From positions 7,502,001-7,566,000 of the forward strand of contig CM082593.2 in NCBI GenBank assembly GCA_040954595.2: 64,000 bases of DNA, in the 5' to 3' direction. The translations under genes were made by a program, and so were the position numbers. Shown here piece after piece: positions 51,801 to 64,000 of this stretch (position 1 is the first letter of the stretch; each line of letters opens with the position of its first letter). Below the pieces are notes generated by a model that was not told the DNA's origin, searched no databases, and saw only the letters and a program-made list of their open reading frames with translations. The stretch is from Balanoglossus misakiensis. Its lineage: Eukaryota; Hemichordata.

Positions 51801-54800
51801 CACCTTGGATGGAGTAACTGCAAACTGTAATGAAATCATTCGCCATTTTGTTTTCAAAATTTCAACAATTGAAAATGTCTTCTGGCAGATAAGACTTTTG
51901 AGCCATTTTTATATATTGAAATATTGATATGACTGATATCACTAGCCATGCATAAAATTTCCGTGGCGATTCTCTGATTGCAGAATTGACGTCACAACTG
52001 AATAGACCAAAGTATCACTGATTCCGACAAGGGGAGCTTGTCGATCTTGATTTGAGGAAAGAAGTTCCCTGCGCTCAAAAAATCAGCGCTTTACTGTGTA
52101 CTTATCATGATGACGTCATGGGAGAGACCTACCGGCAGATGACAACAGGCAAAATGTGCTTGGGGGTCCAGAAGGGTCTTCACCAAAGTGGCAAAGTGTC
52201 GACGCAGACCTTCCACTGTGCCTTTCTGCCATAATGTTAACTGCACTATCGACATACAGCCCCTGCAAATATGTAAATAATTTTCCACTCAGTGCGAGAT
52301 CTCGCGAGACTTGGTTAATTACCGTAGAGACGGGTTGCCAGCCAAGTAATACATGTCAAACTTTGTATGAATTAAGAACAGGTGCAGAGTTTAGCAAAAT
52401 TTTAAACTTTTGTGCAGTTTTTCACGATGTGCCATGTGTTGTTTTTCCTTTTTCCTGTATCGCGGTGAGAATGCATTCCATTATAAACTGCTTAGCCACG
52501 CGAGATCTGGTCTATTGGGAGATGTGATATCAATTATGGACAGTGAGATTCGAAGAGACCGCTGACTGTCGTTGACTTAAAGAACTCAATTAACAAAAAC
52601 GCGTAAACGATTTGGAAATAAATGTACGTGAAAATGCATTTATGAAAAAAAGTTCTGAGTAAGTAAGTAAGAATAACGGTAGGTCGGAATATATGAATCA
52701 CAACATTGTTGTAATCGAAAGAAAATAATTTTTCATGTGTATTAAAGTCAAATGGATTCAAACACAACTGCAGTCCTACCTTTGGAAGTTTGGCGCCATA
52801 GTTATAATCGTTTGAAAGCCTTCGATCAACTCCAGGGTATCGTCGCATAGCAACACTGGGGTCACGTGGTGGACGCGTGGTAAACCCTCGCGGAATTTCA
52901 ACTGTTTAAGGATGTCGATCATAAACGGGAACGCGAACGTGATGTGCTGCTTGTCGGGTTTAATCGAGAAACTTTTGATAGCCTGGAAGGAAAATGAAAT
53001 AAAATTTTAAGTAGGATTGTTATCGGGTCCAATTTTCTAATATAGCAATTCGGAGGGCCCAGATAGTATTGTTTTATTAGACAGAAATGCACCCAGTATC
53101 GTTGTGAATGAATTTGCCTACTCACCTGCTGGACATTATCAGGCAGGCAGCCTATGACATCCATCGTCAGTGTGTTTTTGGCCTGGGATTCTGTCGGTTT
53201 GGACCTCTCGTGCAAGTCTCGTCTTTGGCGAGGTCTCGTCACTTTCTGCTGGGCCTGTTGACACAAGCGGCATGGTGTTAGTCACTATTCGTAGCCCCAG
53301 AAAGAAAATCTGTGATTGGCTCCACACTCCATGGTAACTGTATATCTAAATTTACACATGGATTCCCTTAAAGCGATATTCTAAATTCTGATCAATTGTT
53401 TTTGCGTATTTTGAGTTAAGTTGAAAACTGACAGGCATTTATACATGTAATTAGTTTACTGCCGTTATCATTTACAGTTCCGAAATGGACTCCCCGTATT
53501 AAACAATATGCACACTGTCGCCTTACCAATCTCAGCTCGGCTTCGAACACGTGGGACGGATCCACTCCCAATTCTAGCATCTCAGTTGGGATTTTTCTGG
53601 TATCAGGCCTCTGGTGGTCGTGCGTGCCACGTGACTCGAAGGTGATGGCGTCTGGACGGTCGCTCCATAAATGAACGACGGGAAAGCCGTTGTTTCCTCG
53701 ACACCTGATTAAGATAACGAATACACCGTGTTGCAAAAAAATAGCTTGAATTTTTTTTACGAAAAACGGCTTTGTTTCTGTCCTCATTGTACAAAAACAT
53801 CTACTAAGTATTCTCACAATATTTCTTACCAATGCCATCGTACTAATACCACAGCGCCCCCAGTGTGCGCTATTTGATTCCCTCATTCTGCTCGACTGCG
53901 CAACATGCCATGCAAAACCATGTTGTCATTCATTACTCTCATTAGTCACAAACGTTTGTTCGCAAACTGGAAGTACTAATGCTACAGTGCCCTACTCATT
54001 CTATGTAAAACCATGGGGTCTAACTACTATAACGCGTACAAAAAAACAACCTATAGGGTCACAAAATCACTTACTTCCTGTGTATCAGTATGCCTTTGCA
54101 GGAAGGGTTGGGGCAGGGCTTTCCGATCTGTTTCTCTCGGACTTTGTCGGAGATGGCCGGGCGGATGGCGATGGGTGCCCAGTCGAGCTCGTCGTCGTCG
54201 TCGGTACTGCAGGCCTCCGAACAGTTGCTGCAGACGATAACGCCGATGCACGCTTTCTTCAGGACGTATTTGTTGTGGTTGTTTGTGTACTTCATGGCCC
54301 AGCCTGGGGAAGAGAGCGAATTTGTGTTGGTTGTGTGCTATAAAGGGCGTCTCTGGCGGTGGAATTGAGGGTGGGGTGGTTTGGTGGGTGGATGGGTGGG
54401 ATGGATGGACGAACGGCTGGAAGGAAGGAAGGAAGGCGGAAAGACTGACTGGGACGGACGGACGGGTGGGTCCTTAGGTGGTTTGCTGGCTGGTGTGGGG
54501 ATATAGGGGAGGTTTGTCTTAACCGCCATCTTGGAAACAAGGTGCGTTGTGGGATAGAACTGGAGGGCTTTTGGAGGGGTACTTCGCAAGTACCCCTCCA
54601 AAACCCCTCAAATTCTATCCCACAACGCACCTTGTTTCCAAGATGGCGGTTAAGACAAACCTCCCCTATAAGTATGTCACGGGGAGAAATAAACATCAAC
54701 AACGACGACGACGACAATGACAAGACAAAGACCGAGACAAAATTCCGCACCTGATACGTGTCCCTGTGCTTCGGGATCGGTCGGCCGATACTGCCTCTTC

Positions 54801-56964
54801 ACACTGCCGTTTGCCCATTCGTCGAAGTCGTCGTACTCCACCAGCTTAGCAGGGTCCAGGGAAGAACCTGTACATCTCGAACTGAGCGGCATCTACAAGA
54901 AGAAATAATCGCATTAAATGGAGAAGAGTCCCAACGGTAGACATCTAACACTAGCCTAGTCACATTTAGTATAATCTTAGATTTTGTATGTTTTTGTACA
55001 AATCCCTTAAATTGTGTAAATCTACGAACTGGATTACACTACTAGATCAAAAATGTAGTTTTCTGTCCGTCTTCCCCTGTAACCTTTGCACACTGAACAA
55101 ACTGTGGCTGGATTTGCCCGGCAAACGATAAGAGGTGAAAATGTCGCAAGTGGCCTACTGCGCACACAGCGGAGCATGTTCACGCCAACTAGGAACAGTA
55201 CCCCGAATTGACAGGTAATTTCGGTTTTCAAACTGACACGGATTCACAAACAGCAATCCACAGACCATCCGAACAGATGGCTACCGGCTGCGTCACATGG
55301 AAATAAGTCTAATATACCGACACTTTATACAACCCCGCCATTTTCACTTTCACTTGTAACTCAGCCGGCCATACTATCACAGTCTGAAACCGACTTGAAA
55401 CGGTCGGGCATATTTTGCAAATGCGTGCGCATCAGTAGTTGAAATGTCTCTATCCAATGCAACTAATCATGACTCCTAGAGTTCTATCGATAACACATAG
55501 AACTGCGGGACTCCTTGGTTAGCCAGAACGATCGTTTGGTAGCAAGGCACGAATGACCCACGGCGGTCTACACACCTGATCAGACGAAGACGGCTTGGTT
55601 TGTGCGCCTGCGCATTCTCTGTCAGCGTTGCATAGCCTGGGTATATCTAACCTGCAAACGTGAGTAAAAGAGTGTATTCTAGTGAGATAAAAAAACAACA
55701 TCTAAATGTGATAGTGACAACACAACACAGCGCTAATGACACGATCGTTGTTTTCCTTTTCCGATAGGCTTGGCGCTTTCGTTTCTAATAGTTACAACAA
55801 TTCTGCATCATGTACAGTCGGCAAACTCATAGCATTTAAAGTTCACGGAAAGGTCATTCAACTGACTGGGTGTAGACAAATACGCACCTATCGTTGATGA
55901 TGGAACCAAGCGCGTTGTTGAACGTGGAGAGAATCTCTGCGTGGTCCCCCAGGCGGAGGTTCAAAATTCGTTCACTGCCGTCGTCCGACAGTGCGGAGTC
56001 GGAGCATCCGGTTTTCCCGCCATCACTGAAGACGTCGATTTCTTCTTCCGAGTTTTGCGACGCTGCATGGAGTGAAGAAACGACAGCGTCAGCGAATCAG
56101 TTGATTCATCTGCTGACGTAAGTGATTGGGCATATCAAAATAACAATGTTTTGATATTTTATGTCCTGCGTATTTGTTCGTACATCTGATCAGAGTTTTA
56201 AGGTAGTACGCGCCTCGGGGACAGATTTTCAGAAAAATGATAGTCCTTCAAACCCTCCAACACTTACTGCTATATTAAAGGGACAAATTCTCTCTCTCTC
56301 GCTGCCTTTTTCCATTAATTATTTTGATACAAGACATTGTTTATGTTTTCATGTACATGTACATGTGGATATATAGTGAATGAACGTTCAGCCACACACA
56401 ACTTCCATCCCGCTTGTAGGATATGAGAGACTTTGTCCCTTTTAAGCGTTTTGGGAGTCTTTTTTGAAAACAATTAAGAAAACAGGGTGTTCACTGTCGT
56501 GTTTTCATGAAAATCGCTACTTCAAATTTTCTTCATAGACTGACACACTGAGAGACTGGCGGCCATTTTGAATTTTAGACAACTTTACACCACTTCGTTC
56601 TATCTCTCTCATTCAGACAGACCGGCAGGCAGGCAGGCAGAGACAGGAGAATCCTTACATCCACGATTACAAGAAAATGACAATACTTTCAATTTTACCG
56701 ATACTAAAACTAGCCTAGGCAGCTTCTCGTCTCACCTTCGTGATCATCCGCGGCATCTTGTCGCTCGCCGCCGGCCTCTTCACACCCCTCTTCTCGCGCC
56801 TCCTCGCCATCGCTGTCCACGACCTCGATGTCGGAATCGGACGAAGACGAGGCGGCGTCTCCTCCACAAGTGACGACGTCATCGCCCTTCAAAGATGGCG
56901 GCGAGTTGGGCAAAGACACCGACGCGTTGTCATCATGATCAAGTGCTGTAGAAACCTCCATCAT
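48878..56964 (-). CDS. GCM-domain DNA-binding protein with a long C-terminal extension
   Basis: Thirteen exons in compatible phases: 56736-56964, 55888-56062, 54751-54881, 54075-54303, 53527-53704, 53126-53254, 52780-52982, 52133-52262, 51542-51682, 51033-51209, 50473-50734, 49790-49930, 48878-49377. The product is about 874 residues. Residues 1-135 are acidic (DDDN, SSSSDSDIE). Residues about 147-297 form a GCM domain: DFDEW, GWAMKYTNNHN, KKACIGVIVC, RPAISDK, KPCPNPSC, CRGNNGFPV and THDHQRP, with the zinc-ligand Cys and His residues present. GCM proteins are transcription factors binding ATGCGGGT-like sites. The Cys of the usual RPAIC block is Ser here, and an acidic insert precedes that block. 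Residues 315-708 look folded and helical but match nothing I know; the last 165 are Pro/Ser/His/Met-rich, as in activation domains. The start codon is uncertain: an acceptor-like CTTCAG ends just before 56972, so a 5' exon may exist upstream. Confidence 0.85.
52293..52508. mobile_element. Dispersed short repeat, copy 2
   Basis: This is the second copy of the element at 32379-32558. It lies in an intron of the GCM-domain gene, and the matching blocks are listed under copy 1. Its ends are GCGAGATCTCGCGAG at the left and CACGCGAGATCT at the right, so AGATCTCGCG is present as an inverted terminal motif. Confidence 0.65.
54502..54670. mobile_element. Foldback element, 169 bp, in a GCM-gene intron
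   Basis: A near-perfect palindrome: TATAGGGGAGGTTTGTC at the left is matched by its complement at the right, with arms of about 80 bp and almost no loop. It differs between arms by a few bases near the centre. Each arm includes CCAAGATGGCGG. It lies between coding exons, so it does not disturb the protein. Confidence 0.8.
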
Positions 56965-59900
56965 CTCCGTCACTGAAGAAAAAAAAACACAATTGTATAA
57001 GGAGATTGTCGATTTTTAGATTCTAATAACTCGAAAGATAAAATGGAAAAAAAAACACGAGGCGTGTAATGGGTTTGAGCACGACAAAACGACGCGATTA
57101 TACATTGTGTCAAACAATCAAATATCGCGTATTTCTGAAACGATCTAATAAAGGCATATTCTATGACGTCAGTGATGATTTGATAAAAGACACCCACCAA
57201 CTATCTATGTTGATAAGAAAAGCGGCAACTGTTTCAAAAACGGCCATGTTCAACTAAGAATACGTTGTACATGTACTTAAAAAGGCAACTCGACGTCATC
57301 TATAAATGATATGATTATTTTATGTAACTTTTAAGATATCCACATTTATCTCCTCGTGGGAATTATCTGATAAGCGAGGCAATCTTTAGAGTGGGTTTAC
57401 GTTAGAGATATTAAATTTCATGGAGTACATGACAAGTGTCTGCTCACAAAGAAAGAATAGTGCTCTCCAACGGCAAATGAACTTCATTGGAGTAAACCGC
57501 ATGCAGACAGACACGAGAGATGAAGACAGATTCTGCGCGTGCGGGATTATAATCATCTTTCGACAGACAAAACCGCATGTCACTGTTTAGGGTGTTGGTT
57601 GCAAGACTGCCTGAATTACTTTGAATTCGCAACCGTGACTTTGTCGGGTTAAACTCCCTCCCTTGCCGTTCGGATGTTAATCTGTATAGTGCGTGCATGT
57701 ACATAGCATGTTTAATGTATTCTGGCTTTATAAGTTTATCGGAGCTATAGCTTTCTGAATGGCGGTGAAACCTACTTTTTTAAGGAAATACGTTGCACTG
57801 TGTGTATTTGACGTGGTAAATACGGGTACTTTCATGACCTTTGGCAATGGCGAAAGTTTGACAAACCATGGAAGAGCTGTCTTATAGTACAACTATGAAC
57901 AAGCGATCGAAGTATTCTGTCGACAAACGACGGGCGTTATTTTGGGCGCCTTGCGCGTTTCTCACGCTCCCAACTCCCGCGTCTCCGACGAAATGCCTAC
58001 GTCATCAAGCCGCCTTCTCCGTGGCGAAAATGTACCAATGACGTAATCGGGAGATGAACTTTTCATGTTTTCCCGGGACCTTAGACACTCGCATCGTGCA
58101 GGCGCGTGAGATCGGCCCCAGTAATGCCTCGGGTTTTCACAGTCTCCACGCCGATTTTGCTTTTAGATTTTCAGTCAGAAATCATCGATCAAGATTCCCC
58201 CTTCCCCGCACCCGGCGCGCACCCCTCTGCGCATGTGCGCGACTGTTCAACTACTCCGTGCTATCTGAACAAGACAGGGTTGATTCTACAGTTTTCTCGT
58301 ATCGGTAAAAATGATTATTTATTGCAGTTATCAAAATTAAAATGTAATCTTGAATATCTGCACTGTGTTGCTATATTCATCGGGGGAATGGAATAATTGT
58401 CCATCAACACACAGAAGTAAAATTAATTGTGAAACGTTTGGCGAGCAGATGATAAAAAAGCGTCAAGCGCGATGAAATGTCAAAAAACACTCCTCTTCGT
58501 ACGCGTCGGTTATTGCTATGCATTCGCATGCCATCCTGTTTACTAGCGACGAAGCAAAAGTCGAATGTGTAAAGTTGTCTCACGTCGTGTGCAAAAAGTC
58601 GACAACTACTAGAAATGGTTCGAGAGCTCCCTCCTGTAGATCTACTGGGAAGGCCATGGTTCTGTCGGTTAACGACCGCTAAAATTTCAATGCGGTGACG
58701 TCACGATTCTGGTTAGTAAATCACGCGCGCTTTTGCTGAACGACAGCATCCTTGATACAGCAGGCGGCCGTAGATTTAAGGGACAGAAGTGCTAGATATT
58801 TTTTACCGTGTGATACTTTTTGGTATTGTGCCTTAATTATCGTTCTTTGTTCTACTCCTTAAAAGGTTAATGAAACGCCCGATCGCGTTCACATTGTCAA
58901 TATACCTTGTGTAACACGTATAAAAGTGATTACTGATATTGGCTCTATCACGATGTAACGTTACCATTCATATTTTAACACTTATCAAGTATATCGTACA
59001 GTTCTGACACGCTAAATGGCGCGCTATGTTAAGATTCGGGGAAAATGTAACTGAAACTGCAGTTATTGTACAGAAAAAAATATAAGAAAGTAAGACCAAA
59101 GCCACAGCGACTGAACCATAACCAAAGTGATATTTCCTTACCTCACGTGCATGAAATGAATTTGCGCAAGCGTGAAATGACTGTGTGCGACACACGGTGG
59201 GACCACTGGAAGACTGACAGGCCGGCCTGCTTGCACGGAGATGTCCCCCGTCATTCGCAATCGGGGATATAGATTAGTTAGACCCACCAGCGACAACAAC
59301 AACGATTTTGGAATTGGACCAACACGTATTACCATGTTTATTTAATGAGTTAAATAGTTTAGGCACCCGTTCTTACCAGCGAATTCCAACAAGATGCAAC
59401 CGTGCTCCAAAGAGCCTGGCCGGGTGAATTGTGAAACGTTTCGAGCACGACGGACCGTGTGCGTTTGACCTGTAACTCGCTGGGACGGTGTGACCAAAAC
59501 AAGAAATCGGTACCCACTTTGGCCACATCTCAGAAGGAAGCACCGTTTTTGTTGTCGGGTGGCAGGTACCGGTTGTACCCGTGTCTCCAGTCGTTGCCTA
59601 ATAACATGTGTTATTGTAACAGCTATTGCCGTTGGAATTTTTCTCACCTCGCCAGACAGTGGGCCTATACAAACTGACCGCCTAACACAGCCTTAACAAT
59701 CGATCGGTCATATTTAATGCATGAGCCGCATACCCCGGTAGATAATCGCCCATTGAGGTTTGTATGTTCTCAGAATTTGAAGAAGAAAAAAAAAGCTGTC
59801 TCATTCTAAAATGAGTATATCACTGACGTTGTTTGTGTTTGTTTGTATACAAACCCGCAATATGTGTATATACAAGCTCGCTTCATTGCGTGTAATTAAA

Positions 59901-60347
59901 ACGTGGTCTCACTGTCCCTTTCATTAACGGTCACATTGGTTCTATTCAGCATTTAGCTCGGTTGTCATCAGACGCTCTCATAGTCCCGAGTTTGTTACCC
60001 TGCGCCGGTTCATTGCTGTCCAGTCATGTCGCCGGGTACGTGAGTGGCATGAAGCTCGCCACTCCATAGTTTTCTTGGTTATGTGCTAGACGAGTTTTCA
60101 AATAAATTTCTGCGCCTGTCTTCGGTGAACTTGCCCTAAAACCAACCATTCCACACAAACATAGAAAGACGAATAGAACATACATATATGAAGTCGTTCA
60201 ACTTCTAGTTGCAGAAACATGCAAAACGAACATGTAGCTATAATTTGTCAACAAAAGTTCTTCTGTCTCGTTCTAAGACTAGTTCGCTAACAACTAGTTC
60301 GCGCAACATTGGTATTATTTAGTTTATAGGCTATTTTAAGTTAGTTT

Positions 60348-60400
60348 GTTGGTTAGTTAGTTGGTTGGTTGGTTGGTTGGTAGGTCAGTTGGTTGGTTGG
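60348..60400. repeat. (TTGG)n-rich tract
   Basis: Imperfect TTGG/TTAG tetranucleotide repeat, interrupted by TAGGTCAG. Confidence 0.85.
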
Positions 60401-60473
60401 CCGTCTTATATTTAATCACCATATCTCGGTAAGGACTGTGGTATATACAACGAGTGTACAATGTTGTTTGAGG

Positions 60474-60488
60474 CCCCCCCCCCCCCCC
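60474..60488. repeat. Poly-C run
   Basis: Fifteen consecutive C residues; the length may be unreliable in the assembly. Confidence 0.95.
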
Positions 60489-61794
60489 AATTTCACCGGA
60501 CGCATGCGTGTTGCATTTTCAAACAACAGATAGCCTAAGCACACTTTCTTCATTGATGTCATAGCACTGGTCTACACAAATATCACGGTACGTCGCGACA
60601 CGACGGACAAGGCACGGATGCAGGAGTTCGACCAACCGACCGACCGTACTTATTCCAATCGTTTGACAGGATCCGGCGATAAGTTTGAGTTAGGCGTCGC
60701 TTCCGGAACCATTTCATGCTAACTGTTAAAAACACCCAAGTGATGACTGATGGGGTGCTAAAAATAAAACTTTATTGGAAAATGATGCAAGAAGCAGTAC
60801 ACTACCCGTAGAACGTTGGACATGATTTGGGACTGTAACTTATCCCGAAATTTGAAGTTTAAAATCTTGTATAAATTATTTTCAAAACCTCAGCGGAAAA
60901 TGTATTGACCGAAGATTTCTGTCACGATATGTGTCGTTTAATAAAATTATCAGAGTGATTTTCATAATGAAACATAAATAGCTCGAAAACATCTTGGCAG
61001 ACGACAATTTCTGTCTGTCAAAATAGGCGCATGGGATTTTTGTAGGCCTACGTCATGTCAGCGACTGTCAGCAAGAGCATGGTAATGTATGTCGTACAAT
61101 CTAAAGACGGTATTTGGCGAAAATTCATCATATCCGACCGATTTTGAGTTTTGGCACAGAGGCATATGCCGCCGGTCTCAAAATTCCACCCGCCAAGACT
61201 TGGGGAAGACATATTATAATTGTTCTATGACCCGCTTCTCTATCACCCCAAGAGACTGTCTTCTATGCGTGGGCTCCTCGCCTGCTCTTCGGTGGGAATC
61301 AGACAGGTGTAACCGATCTTATCTAAAGCCATTTCAACTGACCACTGGCCTGTCAGCGACACTATTCTCTACTCTCATAAACTATTGATAAAGTATTTCC
61401 GTTTGTATCGATAGCAAATTCCAGCGATGGCATATCTTACAAGACCATTTGATTGCACTGTAGACAGCAGTCTATGATTAAACGTCTGTAAATCTGCAAG
61501 CCCCTTCGGCCGCTTCACTGATTTTGTCGTTTGCATGCGGTCGTCAGTTGAAATGTGTAGTCAACTTAGACGACAAAAATGAGTGACGATACATCTATTT
61601 TATGCCCGCGCCACCCCCTTCCTACCCGCGACTTGAGCTGTACTGACTTGCGTATTGTATTAATCACTATTTGCTTTATTGTGGCTAAACAATTCTTGAC
61701 AGAACGAAGAAGTCGGAACGACGATAACCTGAAAGAATTCTAACTTCACACATGGGTTCTGCGTGCAAAGTCATCACCGTATACGCGTACGAAA

Positions 61795-61964
61795 CACAAC
61801 ACAACACAACACAACACAACACAACACAACACAACACAACACAACACAACACAACACAACACAACACAACACAACACAACACAACACAACACAACACAAC
61901 ACAACTCAACACAGCACAGCACACCACACCACAACACAACACAACACAACACAACACAACACAT
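61795..61964. repeat. (ACAAC)n pentanucleotide microsatellite
   Basis: About 33 ACAAC units, perfect until near 61900, where ACTCAAC, CAGC and CACC variants appear before the pattern resumes. The open frames through it on both strands are artefacts. Confidence 0.96.
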
Positions 61965-64000
61965 ATGCCACGTACACTCAATCTATCCTACTGGCCGCCG
62001 TCAAAAAATAACACATCCGATACATTAAAGTTCTTGAGAAAAATGCGTACGTGGAATATTTGTTAAATTATCATAATTTTACGATTGGGTACACAATTAA
62101 GCATGTCACTTGGCTTAATTCAAAGCACGCGGCTTAAAATTTCGTAGAAAAAACAACAACTACATGTATATGACCGAAATTCACCCTCTATCCTATGTAA
62201 CAGGTGGTTGCGGTTACGAGAGTGGCTGGGGACCATTTCCTTTACACATTTCTCCGAGTTTAGATGGCCAAAAAATCAACATTATAAACGAGGAAACTTG
62301 ACTTCATCTAAATATCAAGTTAAGATTTGATTTTTGTTGTTTGAATTTGGCGGAATTTTACTGAATACATTTTCTATTGACAACATTGCCTACCGCGAGT
62401 AGACAACGGCATTTTGACATGCGCGGCTCAGTCTCCAAGTATTCGGTACTATGACAATCTCGCCCGCTGCAATCTGACTTCGCCGTCGCGTGCAGTCATG
62501 CGCGTATGAATTATGTTTTACGTCACACACACAGGAACTCTCGGTTAAGATTGTTTGTGGAAAAAACATATAAATAATGAATTCAAGATAGTCAACATAT
62601 CTGGGTCATCTAGACAAATTTTATTTGTATCCCTGCTGTCGGTTTTGTAATATTTATCGGTATTTAATCTTACCACCGACACTGTCCTCACCCATCTATT
62701 CAATTTCCAGACCTTTCTTGAATTATTTACGGGACACTGGTACGGTGTAATTTTTTGCTTTGACTGCTCTGCGGCAACCTATTTTTCGTTTTCAGTGCAA
62801 CCTATTTATTTCTTAACAACGTGCGTTTTCAATGCGAGACGGCTCTTCGTTCCAAATTGTCATCCAGTGACGAAGCGGTCAATATTGAATGCTGTGATCT
62901 CGCGTTTGTACAAGCCCACACGCATATGCACGTGTGCTCAATCCAAGTTGGAGATTTATCCTAAAGAGATTATTTCAGTCGACAGAGAACGTCTCAAATT
63001 GGGTGATTTCTGCGCGGAGGTCTGACGTCTGCTTTCATATAGGAGATTCCACGAACTGTTTTCACTGAAAAACATACTAGTTAGGTGTTTCTTTCGTGGA
63101 AAAATTTCCCGCGGGGGAAATCGTTTCCTTTCAAAGCTCATGCCTTGAACACGAAGGCCCAACGTGCGTGTTGTCAGAATAGCCAATTCGTTTCAATGAT
63201 GCATCAGGAATCTTCATTTTGCATCGCCCAATGTCACGTACTTGCCAGCCTTCGTATTCCCCACAAAAGGCAAGAAAAATCACATTGGCGGACATACATG
63301 TGTTTTCTGCGCACAAGCCGTCTTTAAAGAAATACCGATTGTGTTTGTTTGATTGAAAGTGGCTTAAAATGTTTACAAATATTCAAAAACCAGACCCAAT
63401 AAAGTCATGAGACTTGGAAATAGATCTGTTTGTTATGAGTTCGACGGATTGTATAAACAGCAGACGTTTTCTGTTCGATACGGGCGTCAACACACTCATG
63501 GGCTGCCGTTCGTCACTGAATAGACGCGGGCAGCGGCGATCGATGGCGTGTTTCTTTGGTTTGTTTGCCACGTTGTGTACGATATTCATCCCTAATATCG
63601 AGTCTCGCTTTTGAAATGTCAAACAGTACAGCGGAGCTGGCTCGTATAGAGTTGTGGGCCGCTGTATTGTCTGCAGTCCCCCCGTTTCTGATCAATAAAA
63701 CACATTCCTGGTGCACTCGCCCGCTCTAGAATGCGCTAGCAGATCGATATTGTTTACTGAATACAATGCGGGATTACGCCATAACTTCGCCGCTTTAATC
63801 CGGGCCTTCTCAATACACGGCCCGGCCAAATCCATACCGTGTACCCAAACAGAGCTGACTTCACTCACAACAAACAGTCTGACTCGCTTTCTTCGATCTT
63901 TGCAGTCGGCACAGTCCCTTTCTGCGCCGGGAAATCTAAAAGAAAGCACCGTTATCTGCTAAGATGCCATCCGCTATCATGCACTTGGAGGCATTTTAAA

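Larger units (their letters stand above)
56973..64000. other. Region upstream of the GCM gene without a recognised gene
   Basis: Seven kilobases with no supported coding exon on either strand. A CpG-richer patch around 57940-58230 and a TGACGTCA site at 58696-58703 could belong to the GCM-gene promoter, but this is only positional inference. Simple repeats are listed separately. Short open frames near 63.4-63.96 kb overlap on opposite strands and carry no motif. Confidence 0.5.

Noticed and set aside
61685-62066. Cys/Val/Leu-rich and Thr/Gln/His/Asn-rich repeat proteins
   Set aside because: Both are translations of the ACAAC microsatellite in different frames and strands.
63692-63962. Overlapping 83-85 residue frames near the right edge
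   Set aside because: They occupy both strands of the same DNA, with no recognisable motif and no clear splice sites, so they are not supported as genes.

Overview
The window looks like genomic DNA of a marine invertebrate deuterostome. The best guess is a cephalochordate (amphioxus, Branchiostoma), at moderate confidence. The genes are intron-containing with GT/AG junctions and AATAAA signals. The content (a tandem IL-17 cluster, a TRIM protein with an unusual C-terminal domain, a death-domain protein, a GCM-domain protein) and the density of foldback MITEs and young tandem repeats fit that lineage. No gene proves the species.

Layout, left to right. Positions 1-9946 are one uninterrupted satellite array of an 88-bp monomer that runs off the left edge and passes into a CATA microsatellite. 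From 10.1 to 18.9 kb lie three direct tandem copies of a secreted IL-17-like cytokine gene, all on the minus strand. Each has two coding exons: a tiny first exon carrying the start of the signal peptide and a second exon with the cytokine domain. A short hairpin recurs 3' of each copy. From 19 to 25.5 kb is gene-poor DNA with a foldback element (20916-21056), a 40-bp minisatellite carrying CACGTG and TATAAAA in each unit (21470-22060), and a hammerhead-core-like motif (23093-23122).

A plus-strand gene with four coding exons (25596-42231, first intron about 10.2 kb) encodes a predicted 1,250-residue protein. It has one death domain and a long, probably disordered tail containing several repeated short motifs. 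Next, on the plus strand (44097-47185), is a TRIM-type E3 ligase gene (RING, two B-boxes, coiled coil, filamin repeat, MIB/HERC2 domain). A 610-bp TTAA-flanked foldback MITE sits inside its B-box 1. Removing the element plus one TTAA restores the reading frame exactly. The loop of this MITE carries about 55 bp closely related to the 88-bp satellite monomer at the left end of the window.

On the minus strand (48878-56964) is a 13-exon gene for a GCM-domain DNA-binding protein of about 874 residues, with an acidic N-terminus and a long unassigned C-terminal region. The last 7 kb (57-64 kb) shows no convincing gene, only microsatellites and possible upstream regulatory DNA.

The genes do not form an operon-like unit. 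IL-17, death-domain and TRIM genes are all typical of innate immune signalling, so the neighbourhood has an immune flavour, but functional linkage is inference. Splice junctions were assigned by eye from GT/AG signals and phase continuity, with no transcript evidence.
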